Source: Actinomycetospora sp. NBRC 106378 (lineage in GTDB: Bacteria > Actinomycetota > Actinomycetes > Mycobacteriales > Pseudonocardiaceae). Taken from it: 64,000 nucleotides of DNA. Made by a program: the position numbers and the translations under genes. Position 1 is the stretch's first letter. The number at the start of each line of letters is the position of its first letter. The notes beneath the pieces were generated by a model, which was not told the origin of the DNA, did not search any database, and was given only the letters and a program-made list of their open reading frames with translations. Positions 1 through 6,323 of this stretch are shown piece by piece. The stretch spans positions 186,001-250,000 of the forward strand of contig NZ_BSTT01000004.1 in NCBI RefSeq assembly GCF_030269685.1, read 5' to 3'.

Positions 1-10
1 GTCCTCCGCC

Positions 11-66
11 GCGAGGGTGACGTGAGGCATCTGCAGGGGCCCGCGGGCATGCCTGGTGTGCTTCTC
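11..66. repeat. Intergenic palindromic element, family A, copy 1
   Basis: Imperfect inverted repeat: CGAGGGTGACGTGAGGCAT on the left faces ATGCCTGGTGTGCTTCTCG on the right, around a GC-rich centre. The same arms recur at 8584-8640 and 46929-46986. The two other copies lie between convergent genes, so a bidirectional terminator role is a reasonable inference; here the upstream gene is outside the window. Confidence 0.6.
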
Positions 67-100
67 GTGGTCCGGGACGGGCCCGGCAGGATGGCGTCCC

Positions 101-898
101 GTGCGCGTCCTCGCCGTCGACTGGTCCGGCGACCTGCGCGCGGCGGCCCGGCGCATCCGGGTGGCCGAGGCGGCGCCCGGACGGCTGCTCGGCGTGCGCG
201 GGGGCCTCGACCGCGCAGGAGTCGGCGCGATGCTGGCGGAGCTGCGCGACCCGCCCGCACCGGTCGTCGTCGGGATGGACTTCTCCTTCGGGCTGCCGGC
301 CTGGTTCCCGGCGCGGTACGGCGCGACGTCGCTGCCCGACGTGTGGGACCTCGCCCGCGACGAGGGCGAGGGCTGGCTGCGGGCGTGCGATCCGCCGTTC
401 TGGGGGCGGCCCGGCACCCGGAAGCCCGCCGACGTCGAGCTCTACCGCGACACCGAGCGCGCGGCCCGGGACCGCGGCCTGAACCCGCTGTCGACGTTCC
501 AGATCGGGGGCGCCGGGGCGGTCGGGACGGGCTCGGTGCGCGGAATGGCGCTGCTGGGGCAGTGGCGCCGCGAGGGCATCGGCGTGTGGCCGCTCGACGC
601 GGCTCCGGGACCGCGCGGGGTGCTCGTCGTCGAGGTCTACCCGCGGGCGATGACCGGGCCCGTGGTGAAGTCCTCGGCGGACGCGCGACGGGCGCTCGTC
701 GACGCCGATCCCCGCATCCCGGCGGACCTGCGGGTCGCGGCGACCGCGACCGAGGACGCCTTCGACGCCGCCTACGCGGCGCTCGGGATGGCCGAGCACG
801 CCGCCGAGCTCGCGGCGCTGCCCGCCTGCACCGACCCGGCGTCGGGAACCGAGGGACGGCTGTGGCTGCCGCCTACAGCGCCAGGGTCGCCTCGCTGA
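101..898 (+). CDS. DUF429-like conserved hypothetical protein
   Basis: 265 aa, read from a GTG that begins VRVLAVDWSGD; an upstream in-frame ATG at 56 would add 15 residues that fall inside a palindromic repeat, so the GTG is preferred. The N-terminal VDWSG, the central VVVGMDFSFGLPAWF and VVEVYPRAMTG segments look like the DUF429 family, which has an RNase H-like fold and no settled reaction. No signal peptide or membrane segment is visible. Its 3' end overlaps the convergent oxidoreductase gene by 26 bp. Family assignment rests on motif resemblance only. Confidence 0.6.
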   Translation: MRVLAVDWSGDLRAAARRIRVAEAAPGRLLGVRGGLDRAGVGAMLAELRDPPAPVVVGMDFSFGLPAWFPARYGATSLPDVWDLARDEGEGWLRACDPPFWGRPGTRKPADVELYRDTERAARDRGLNPLSTFQIGGAGAVGTGSVRGMALLGQWRREGIGVWPLDAAPGPRGVLVVEVYPRAMTGPVVKSSADARRALVDADPRIPADLRVAATATEDAFDAAYAALGMAEHAAELAALPACTDPASGTEGRLWLPPTAPGSPR

Positions 899-1871
899 AC
901 GTCAGCCCCAGCTGGTCCGCCGCCTCGGCGAGCACGCCCTGCACGGCGAGGGTGTCGTCGAGCGGCATCACGGCCGACTCGGTCCGCCCGGCCCGCAGGC
1001 AGGAGTTCACCTCGACGATCTCGTGCGAGTAGCCGGCGCCGGTGGCGGGGAGCTCGAGGCGCTCGCCGGGATCGTCGGGGGAGCGGTGCACCACGATCGT
1101 CGTCGGGTGGTGGAAACGGGGGAGCACGTCGATCCACCCGGTGGAGCCGAAGATGCGCGCCTGGCCCGGCGACGGCGAGTGGAACGACGTCTGCGCCGTG
1201 GCGAAGCGTCCGTCCTCCCACGCCATGACCAGCGCGTTCTCGGCGTCGACGCCCGTCGTCTCCCGGCGCCCGACCGCGTGCACCTGTGAGGGGCTCCCGC
1301 CGAGCACCATCTGCGCGAACGACACGGGGTAGACGGCGAGATCGAGCAGCGCGCCGCCGCCGAGCTCGGCGTTGAAGAGGCGGTCGTCGGGGTCGACGTC
1401 GCGCACCGTGCCGAGGTCCGCCTGCACCGAGCGGACCTCCCCGATCTCCCCGGCCTCGTAGATCTCGCGCGCCCGGACGACGGCGGGCTGGAAGCGGGTC
1501 CACATCGCCTCCATCGCGAAGACCCCGTGCCGCCGGGCCGTGTCCACCACGCGCCAGGCCCCGGCGAGGGTGGCGGTGAAGGTCTTCTCCACCAGCACCG
1601 CCTTGCCGGCCTCGAGCGCGGCGACGGCGAGATCCGCGTGCTGCGGGTGCGGGGTGGCGATGTAGATCGCGTCCACGTCCGGGTCGTCCACGAGCGCCCG
1701 GTAGGACCCGTGCGCCCGCGCCGCGCCGTGCTCCGCGGCGAACGCCTCCGCCCGCTCGGCCGACCGGGACCCGACGGCGGCGAACTCGGTGCCCTCCACC
1801 GCGACGAGGTCCCGGGCGACGTTCGCCGCGATCCGGCCCGGTCCGGCGATGCCCCAGCGGATGGTCTGCAC
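873..1871 (-). CDS. Gfo/Idh/MocA family NAD(P)-dependent oxidoreductase
   Basis: 332 aa from a GTG start. The N-terminus WGIAGPGRIAANVARDL is a Rossmann dinucleotide-binding loop, followed by the family's conserved stretch with DAIYIATPHPQHADLAVAALEAGKAVLVEKTFT near residues 70-100; the usual EKP catalytic-lysine motif reads EKT here. The C-terminal half is the alpha/beta substrate domain that sets specificity. Members oxidise sugars, inositols or dihydrodiols; the substrate here cannot be told. It is convergent with the DUF429-like gene and its stop lies inside that gene's last codons. Confidence 0.85.
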   Translation of the reverse strand: MQTIRWGIAGPGRIAANVARDLVAVEGTEFAAVGSRSAERAEAFAAEHGAARAHGSYRALVDDPDVDAIYIATPHPQHADLAVAALEAGKAVLVEKTFTATLAGAWRVVDTARRHGVFAMEAMWTRFQPAVVRAREIYEAGEIGEVRSVQADLGTVRDVDPDDRLFNAELGGGALLDLAVYPVSFAQMVLGGSPSQVHAVGRRETTGVDAENALVMAWEDGRFATAQTSFHSPSPGQARIFGSTGWIDVLPRFHHPTTIVVHRSPDDPGERLELPATGAGYSHEIVEVNSCLRAGRTESAVMPLDDTLAVQGVLAEAADQLGLTFSEATLAL

Positions 1872-1895
1872 GGCGTCAGCCTGTCACGCGGTCCG

Positions 1896-2672
1896 CTACA
1901 GGGAGCCACCGAGGAGGTCGACGTCCTCGGCGGTGCCCGACACGACGAGCTTGCCGTTCTCCGCGCGCAGGTCGGTGGCGGTGATCGAGAACGGCAGCTG
2001 GCCGGGGTCGAGGCGGGCGGAGTAGTTCCCGAGCCGGGAGCGCAGCGCGCTGGTCACGGCTCCGGAGACCGACGACGGGGCGTCACCGGTGTCCACCGCG
2101 ATGTCGCGGGCCGAGAGCACGATCTGTCCGCCGGAGAGCCGGAAGGTGGCGATCACCGAGGCGCGGACCTGCTGCCCGAGCACGGTCGTCGTCGAGGTCA
2201 GCTCCACCGCCTGGGACGGGTCGACGTTCGCGACCTTCGACCCCCGGGCGGCGAGCGTCTGCTCGGTGACGGGCTCCACCGTGACGTCGGAGACCTTGAG
2301 GATGCGCGCGAGGTCCGCCGGGTCGACCTCGGCGCTCGCCGTCACCGTCCGCGCCGGGATGGAGCGGACGGTGCCGTCGAGCAGCGACTGCGGCGGCAGC
2401 GTCACGTCGCCGAGGTCGGCCACGAGCGTGATGTCGCGCAGCTGCCGGTAGGGGATGTGCTCGGCGGTGAGGGTGACCGAGGGGTACTCGCCGGCCGCGG
2501 CCTGCGTCAGGAACGGGAAGCCGTGGATGTCGACGCTCGGTTCGGCGTCGAGCTTCAGCTGGGTCTGCAGCTGGGCGGCCACCCGGTCCTGGGCCACGAA
2601 GCGGGCGCCGAAGTCGACGCCCACCAGCAGCACGGCGAGCACGGCCAGGGTGATGAGGAATCCGCGCATCAC
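1896..2672 (-). CDS. LmeA-like (DUF2993) phospholipid-binding protein
   Basis: 258 aa. An N-terminal membrane anchor or signal (MRGFLITLAVLAVLLVGVDFGARF) precedes a long beta-rich region with DIHGFPFLTQAAAGEYPSVTL near residues 48-68, the typical start of DUF2993 proteins. In mycobacteria LmeA is a periplasmic phospholipid-binding protein needed for lipomannan elongation; that is family knowledge, and the role here is inferred. It lies 24 bp upstream of the oxidoreductase gene on the same strand and 24 bp downstream of the acyl-CoA dehydrogenase gene, so the three could form one transcript. Confidence 0.75.
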   Translation of the reverse strand: MMRGFLITLAVLAVLLVGVDFGARFVAQDRVAAQLQTQLKLDAEPSVDIHGFPFLTQAAAGEYPSVTLTAEHIPYRQLRDITLVADLGDVTLPPQSLLDGTVRSIPARTVTASAEVDPADLARILKVSDVTVEPVTEQTLAARGSKVANVDPSQAVELTSTTTVLGQQVRASVIATFRLSGGQIVLSARDIAVDTGDAPSSVSGAVTSALRSRLGNYSARLDPGQLPFSITATDLRAENGKLVVSGTAEDVDLLGGSL

Positions 2673-2696
2673 CCGTCAGTGTCCGCCACGGGCGAT

Positions 2697-3842
2697 TCAG
2701 CGCGCGAAGTGCCTCGAGATGACCAGCCGCTGGATCTGGTTCGTCCCCTCGAAGATCTGCATGATCTTGGCCTCGCGCATGTAGCGCTCGACCGGGAAGT
2801 CGCGGGTGTAGCCGGCGCCGCCGAACACCTGCACGGCGTCCGTGGTCACCTTCATCGCGGCGTCGGTGGCGACGAGCTTCGCGACGGAGGCCTGGCGCGA
2901 GTAGGGCACGCCGGCGTCCTTGCGGCGGGCCGCGTCGAGGTAGGTCGCGCGCGCCGAGTCGACCGCGGCGGCCATGTCGGCCAGCACGAAGCCGAGCCCC
3001 TGGTGGTCGACGATCCGCTTGCCGAACGTCTGCCGCTCGTTCGCGTAGTCGACGGCGGCGTCGAGCGCGGCCTGCGCGAGCCCGACGGCGCACGCGGCGA
3101 TCCCGAGGCGGCCGGAGTCCAGCGCGGCGAAGGCGATCGGGAGGCCCTGGCCCTCGTCGCCGATCCGGCGGTCGGCCGACAGGAGGCCGCCGTCCCAGGT
3201 GGCGCTCGTCGTCGGGACGGCGTGCAGGCCCATCTTCTCCTCGGGGCGGCCGAAGGTGAGGCCCTCGGTGTGTCCGGGGGCGAGGAAGCAGGTGACGCCG
3301 CGGCTGCCCTCGCCGGTGCGGGCGAACAGCGCGTAGAAGTCGGCCTTCCCGCCGTGGGTGATCCACGCCTTCTCGCCGGTGATGCGGTAGTCGCCGTCGT
3401 CGTCCTTCTCAGCCCGGCAGCGCAACGCGGCGGCGTCCGACCCGGCGTGCGGCTCGGAGAGGCTGTAGCCGCCGACGAGCTCGCCGGCGAGCATCCTCGG
3501 CAGCCACTCCTGCTTCTGCTCCTCGGTGCCGAAGGTGGCGACCGGGAAGCACGCCAGGCCGTGCACGCTCGTCGTCACCGCGACCGTCGCCCAGCGCGCC
3601 GCGAGCTCCTCGAGGACCTGGAGGTAGACCTCGTAGGGCTGGGCGCCGCCGCCGTACTCCTCGGGGTAGGGCAGCCCGAGCAGGCCGGTCTCGCCGAGGG
3701 TGCGGAACAGTCCCTCGGGGTACGTGCCGTCGCCGCGCTCGTGGTCGTCCACGCGGGTCGCCAGCTCCTTGTCGGCGACCTCCCGCGTCAGCTCGATCAG
3801 CGCGCGGGCCTCGTCGGTGGGCAGGAGACGGTCGACCGCCAT
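2697..3842 (-). CDS. Acyl-CoA dehydrogenase
   Basis: 381 aa, the usual length for the family. It carries YSLSEPHAGSDAAALRCRA (FAD/substrate-binding signature), ITGEKAWITHGGKADFYALFAR, the arginine/glutamine FAD-contact segment NERQTFGKRIVDHQGLGFVLADM and the C-terminal QVFGGAGYTRDFPVERYMREAK followed by IMQIFEGTNQIQRLVISR, where the Glu of FEGTN is the expected catalytic base. It performs FAD-dependent alpha,beta-dehydrogenation of an acyl-CoA and would pass electrons to ETF. The gene is divergent from a TetR gene with a strong palindrome between them, so fatty-acid or acyl-CoA-responsive repression is likely. Chain-length preference cannot be read. Confidence 0.92.
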   Translation of the reverse strand: MAVDRLLPTDEARALIELTREVADKELATRVDDHERGDGTYPEGLFRTLGETGLLGLPYPEEYGGGAQPYEVYLQVLEELAARWATVAVTTSVHGLACFPVATFGTEEQKQEWLPRMLAGELVGGYSLSEPHAGSDAAALRCRAEKDDDGDYRITGEKAWITHGGKADFYALFARTGEGSRGVTCFLAPGHTEGLTFGRPEEKMGLHAVPTTSATWDGGLLSADRRIGDEGQGLPIAFAALDSGRLGIAACAVGLAQAALDAAVDYANERQTFGKRIVDHQGLGFVLADMAAAVDSARATYLDAARRKDAGVPYSRQASVAKLVATDAAMKVTTDAVQVFGGAGYTRDFPVERYMREAKIMQIFEGTNQIQRLVISRHFAR

Positions 3843-3852
3843 GTCACGTCCT

Positions 3853-3884
3853 AACGGTACTGAAAGTGGAACGTCAGTACCGTT
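3853..3884. promoter_or_regulatory. TetR operator between acyl-CoA dehydrogenase and TetR genes
   Basis: Perfect 11-bp inverted repeat AACGGTACTGA / TCAGTACCGTT around a 10-bp spacer, starting 10 bp before the dehydrogenase start codon and ending 31 bp before the TetR start. A -35-like TTGAGA (3883-3888) for the TetR gene overlaps the right arm; TACGGT (3904-3909) serves as -10, 6 nt before the GTG. Binding by the adjacent TetR protein is inferred. Confidence 0.75.
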
Positions 3885-3915
3885 GAGAGTAGCGCCGGGA
3901 GGTTACGGTGGCCAG

Positions 3916-4494
3916 GTGGCATCTCCGGTGCGCCGTGGCGCGGCCCGACGCGACGAGCTCGCCGACGCCCTGATCGAGCTGTTCCTCGCCGAGGGCTTCG
4001 CCGGCTTCACCCTCGACGACGTCGCCGCCCGCCTGCGCTGCTCGAAGCGCACGCTCTACGGGTTGGCGGGCTCCAAGGAGCAGCTGGTGACGGCGGCCGT
4101 GGTCCGGTTCTTCCGCGCGGCCACCGTCCACGTCGAGGCGGCGGTCGCCACCCGCTCCGTACCCGCCGACCGGCTCGCGGCCTACCTGCGTGCGGTGTCC
4201 GCCGAGCTCGCGCCCGCCTCGGCGGCGTTCTTCGAGGACGTCGCCTCGTTCGCGCCCGCGGCGGCGATCTACCAGCGCAACACGCGGGCGGCCGCCCGCC
4301 GGGTCCGCGAGATCATCACCGAGGGCGTCGAGTCCGGCGCCTTCCGCGACGTGCACGTGGCGTTCGCCGCGGAGGTCGTGGCCTCGACGATGGAGGCGAT
4401 CCAGCAGCGCCGGGTCGCCGCGGCCACCGGGCTCGACGACGCCGAGGCCTACGAGCAGCTCGCCACGCTGCTCGTCTCGGGCCTGCGTTCCTGA
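3916..4494 (+). CDS. TetR/AcrR family transcriptional regulator
   Basis: 192 aa from GTG (VASPVRRGAARRDELADALIELFLAEGF). The start is chosen because a -10 box TACGGT ends 6 nt upstream (leaderless message) and because the helix-turn-helix then sits at residues about 15-60 (FTLDDVAARLRCSKRTLYGLAGSKEQL). The rest is a helical ligand-binding domain with no recognisable ligand signature; WVxxR-type C-terminal features are absent. It is divergent from the acyl-CoA dehydrogenase gene and shares with it a palindromic operator, suggesting control of that gene and itself, with an acyl-CoA or fatty acid as plausible effector. Confidence 0.9.
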   Translation: MASPVRRGAARRDELADALIELFLAEGFAGFTLDDVAARLRCSKRTLYGLAGSKEQLVTAAVVRFFRAATVHVEAAVATRSVPADRLAAYLRAVSAELAPASAAFFEDVASFAPAAAIYQRNTRAAARRVREIITEGVESGAFRDVHVAFAAEVVASTMEAIQQRRVAAATGLDDAEAYEQLATLLVSGLRS

Positions 4495-4512
4495 CGACGG
4501 GTGGGATCGGGT

Positions 4513-4556
4513 GTCAGCGGTGGCACACGGCTGACACCCGACGTCAGCAGGGCGCC
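4513..4556. repeat. Intergenic palindromic element, family D, copy 1
   Basis: Contains GTCAGCGGTGGCACACGG followed by CTGAC, the 7-nt loop ACCCGAC, GTCAG and then CAGGGCGCC. A copy in opposite orientation lies at 35534-35577; flanks are identical but the 7-nt loop is reverse-complemented. On the left side GGTGTCAGC (4510-4518) also pairs with GCTGACACC (4530-4538). It sits between the ends of the convergent TetR and methyltransferase genes. Confidence 0.7.
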
Positions 4557-4560
4557 ACGC

Positions 4561-5118
4561 TCACGGCCTCCGGGCGGTGAAGCGGAGTCGGGTGTCGGAC
4601 ATGACCTCGACCTCGGGATCCGGGGCGAAACCCGCCGTCGTCAACCGCCCGGGCAGCGTCCCCGGGTCGACGACGACCATCGTGTCGCCGACGTGGAGCA
4701 GGCGGAACCGGAGCGAGAGCTGCGAGTCCACGCCACGGAACACCCCGCCCGGGCGGAGCACGCGGCGGGCCTCGGCGAAGAGCCGGTCCTGCAGGGCCCG
4801 CGAGGGGACGTGGTGGAGCATCGTGAAGCACACGACGGCGGAGAACCGGCCGTCGTCGAACGGCAGTGCGGTCCCGTCGCCGTGCACGATCCGGTCGCCG
4901 AACTCGACGCGCAGCCGCGCCGCGGACGCCTCGTCGACCTCCACCGCGGTCAGGTGCGGCACGCGGTCGAGGAGCACGCGGGTGGTGGCGCCGTAGCCCG
5001 GGCCGATCTCGAGGACGTCGTCCCCGAGCTCGACGTCGGCCAGGTCGCGCGGCATGCGGTCGGCGACCTTCGTGGCCCAGTCGGCGGAGCTGCACAGGCG
5101 GCGGTGCATCAGGTTCAT
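4561..5118 (-). CDS. Class I SAM-dependent methyltransferase
   Basis: 185 aa, started at MNLMHRRLCSSADWA; longer readings in this frame run through a tRNA and the SRP RNA and are spurious. VLEIGPGYGATTRVLLDRV (about residues 36-54) is motif I, VEVDEASAARLRVEF the acidic motif II, GDGTALPFDDGRFSAVVCFTMLHHV motif IV and LRPGGVFRGVDS motif VI. It transfers methyl from SAM to an unknown acceptor. Divergent from the AraC-type regulator, with 86 bp between starts, so the regulator may control it. Confidence 0.88.
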   Translation of the reverse strand: MNLMHRRLCSSADWATKVADRMPRDLADVELGDDVLEIGPGYGATTRVLLDRVPHLTAVEVDEASAARLRVEFGDRIVHGDGTALPFDDGRFSAVVCFTMLHHVPSRALQDRLFAEARRVLRPGGVFRGVDSQLSLRFRLLHVGDTMVVVDPGTLPGRLTTAGFAPDPEVEVMSDTRLRFTARRP

Positions 5119-5204
5119 CGGCACGGCACGACGATCCCCGCCGGAGCACGGTGGCCGCGATCCGCCGGGAGGCCGGGGGATGTCGTGTGGAGGACACTGA
5201 CGGG

Positions 5205-5954
5205 GTGACCGTCGCCGTCGGGAGCCTGCCCCTGGCGGCGGGGTCGTGGGTCGGGGAGCACGCCCATCGCGAGCACCAGCTGAACTGGACCGACCGCGGT
5301 GTGCTCGGGATCGTCGTCGGGACCCGCTCGTGGGTGCTGCCGCCGACCCTCGGGCTCTGGTTGCCGGCCGGGACCCCGCACCGCACCGGGGCGACCCGGG
5401 ACGCCGTGCTGCGCAGCCTCTACCTCGCGCCCGACCTGCCCGACCTGGGTGCCGGCGAGCCGGTCGCGGTGGCGGTGGACCCCCTGCTCTCGCACCTCGC
5501 CGACCATCTGGGCGCGGACCTCGACCCCGCGGCCCGCAGCCGGGCCGAGGCCGTGGTGCCCGACGTGCTGCGGCCCCTGCCGACCGCGCCGATCGCGGTC
5601 CCGGAGCCGGTCGACGCGCGCGCCCGGTCGGTGGCGGCCGTGCTGCACGCCGATCCGGCGGACCCGCGCGACCTGGCGGAGTTCGCCCGCGTCGTCGGGG
5701 CGAGCCGGCGGACCCTCTCGCGGCTGTTCGTGGCGGACACGGGGCTGGCCTTCGAGCGCTGGCGCACGCACCTGCGCCTCCGGGCGGCGCTCCCGCTCCT
5801 CGCGGAGGGACACGGCGTCGCGCGGGTGGCCCACCGCGTCGGCTACGCCACGCCGAGTGCGTTCCTCGCGGCGTTCCGCCGGGTCGTCGGGACGACGCCC
5901 GGCCGGTACCTCGCCCTGCGCGGGGCCGGGGACGACGAACGCCGGGCCCCGTGA
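5205..5954 (+). CDS. AraC family transcriptional regulator
   Basis: 249 aa from GTG with GGAGG 11 nt upstream; an alternative GTG at 5187 adds six residues. The N-terminal half (HREHQLNWTDRGVLGIVVGTRSWVLPPTLGLWLPAGTPHRTGA) is an AraC-type cupin sensor. The C-terminal 100 residues hold two helix-turn-helices, the first with DLAEFARVVGASRRTLSRLFVADTG, the second with VARVAHRVGYATPSAFLAAFRRVVGTTPGRY, the AraC signature. Ligand unknown. The stop codon lies in the loop of a hairpin that can serve as terminator for both this gene and the opposing tRNA. Confidence 0.88.
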   Translation: MTVAVGSLPLAAGSWVGEHAHREHQLNWTDRGVLGIVVGTRSWVLPPTLGLWLPAGTPHRTGATRDAVLRSLYLAPDLPDLGAGEPVAVAVDPLLSHLADHLGADLDPAARSRAEAVVPDVLRPLPTAPIAVPEPVDARARSVAAVLHADPADPRDLAEFARVVGASRRTLSRLFVADTGLAFERWRTHLRLRAALPLLAEGHGVARVAHRVGYATPSAFLAAFRRVVGTTPGRYLALRGAGDDERRAP

Positions 5955-5964
5955 GGGACCCGGC
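5941..5964. terminator. Bidirectional hairpin terminator between AraC gene and tRNA-Ser
   Basis: GCCGGGCCC faces GGGACCCGGC with a short loop that contains the AraC stop codon. On the minus strand it follows the tRNA-Ser 3' end by about 13 nt. No long T-run, as usual in GC-rich actinomycetes. Confidence 0.6.
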
Positions 5965-5976
5965 GTCTCGTGGAGC

Positions 5977-6064
5977 TGGCGGAGGATACGGGATTCGAAC
6001 CCGTGAGGGGGTTAGCCCAACACGATTTCCAATCGTGCGCCTTAGGCCACTCGGCCAATCCTCC
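5977..6064 (-). tRNA. tRNA-Ser(GGA)
   Basis: Reads GGAGGATTGGCCGAGTGG at the 5' end; the acceptor GGAGGAT pairs with ATCCTCC, followed by discriminator G and an encoded CCA. The anticodon stem-loop is CACGATT-GGA-AATCGTG. A long class II variable arm and GGTTCGAATCC T-loop are present. A -10 box TATCGT lies 7 nt before the 5' end on the minus strand (6072-6077). Confidence 0.95.
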
Positions 6065-6173
6065 GTCGAGGACGATACAGGGCGGCTCCTCCGGCCCCGC
6101 GCGGTGGGAGCCCGACCCGGACGCACCGCGCGGACGGCGACCCCCGGCCCGGGAGACGGTCGCGCCGGACCGG

Positions 6174-6179
6174 TACAGT
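6174..6179 (+). promoter_or_regulatory. -10 box of the SRP RNA promoter
   Basis: TACAGT, ending 6 nt before the predicted first base of the SRP RNA, in keeping with an actinobacterial TANNNT -10 element. No convincing -35 hexamer is visible. Confidence 0.55.
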
Positions 6180-6185
6180 CGGCTC

Positions 6186-6275
6186 CGGACCCCGCGCGGC
6201 GTCCATCCTGTGAACTCCCCCAGGGCCGGAAGGCAGCAAGGGTAAGCGGGCTCTGGCGGGTGCGCGGGGTCCCCT
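6186..6275 (+). ncRNA. ffs: 4.5S (bacterial small) signal recognition particle RNA
   Basis: The terminal stem GGACCCCGCGC (6187-6197) pairs with GCGCGGGGTCC (6262-6272). The apical helix 8 carries the invariant tetraloop region CCAGGGCCGGAAGGCAGCAA, with GGAA loop and GCAGCAAGGG symmetric loop sequence that binds Ffh. Length and placement just before dnaX are typical of actinobacteria. The 3' boundary is approximate; a CCCCTTTCTT tract follows. Confidence 0.95.
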
Positions 6276-6323
6276 TTCTTCCCCGGGCCCGGGCTGTCGG
6301 ACCCCCCGCGTAGCCTCGCGATC

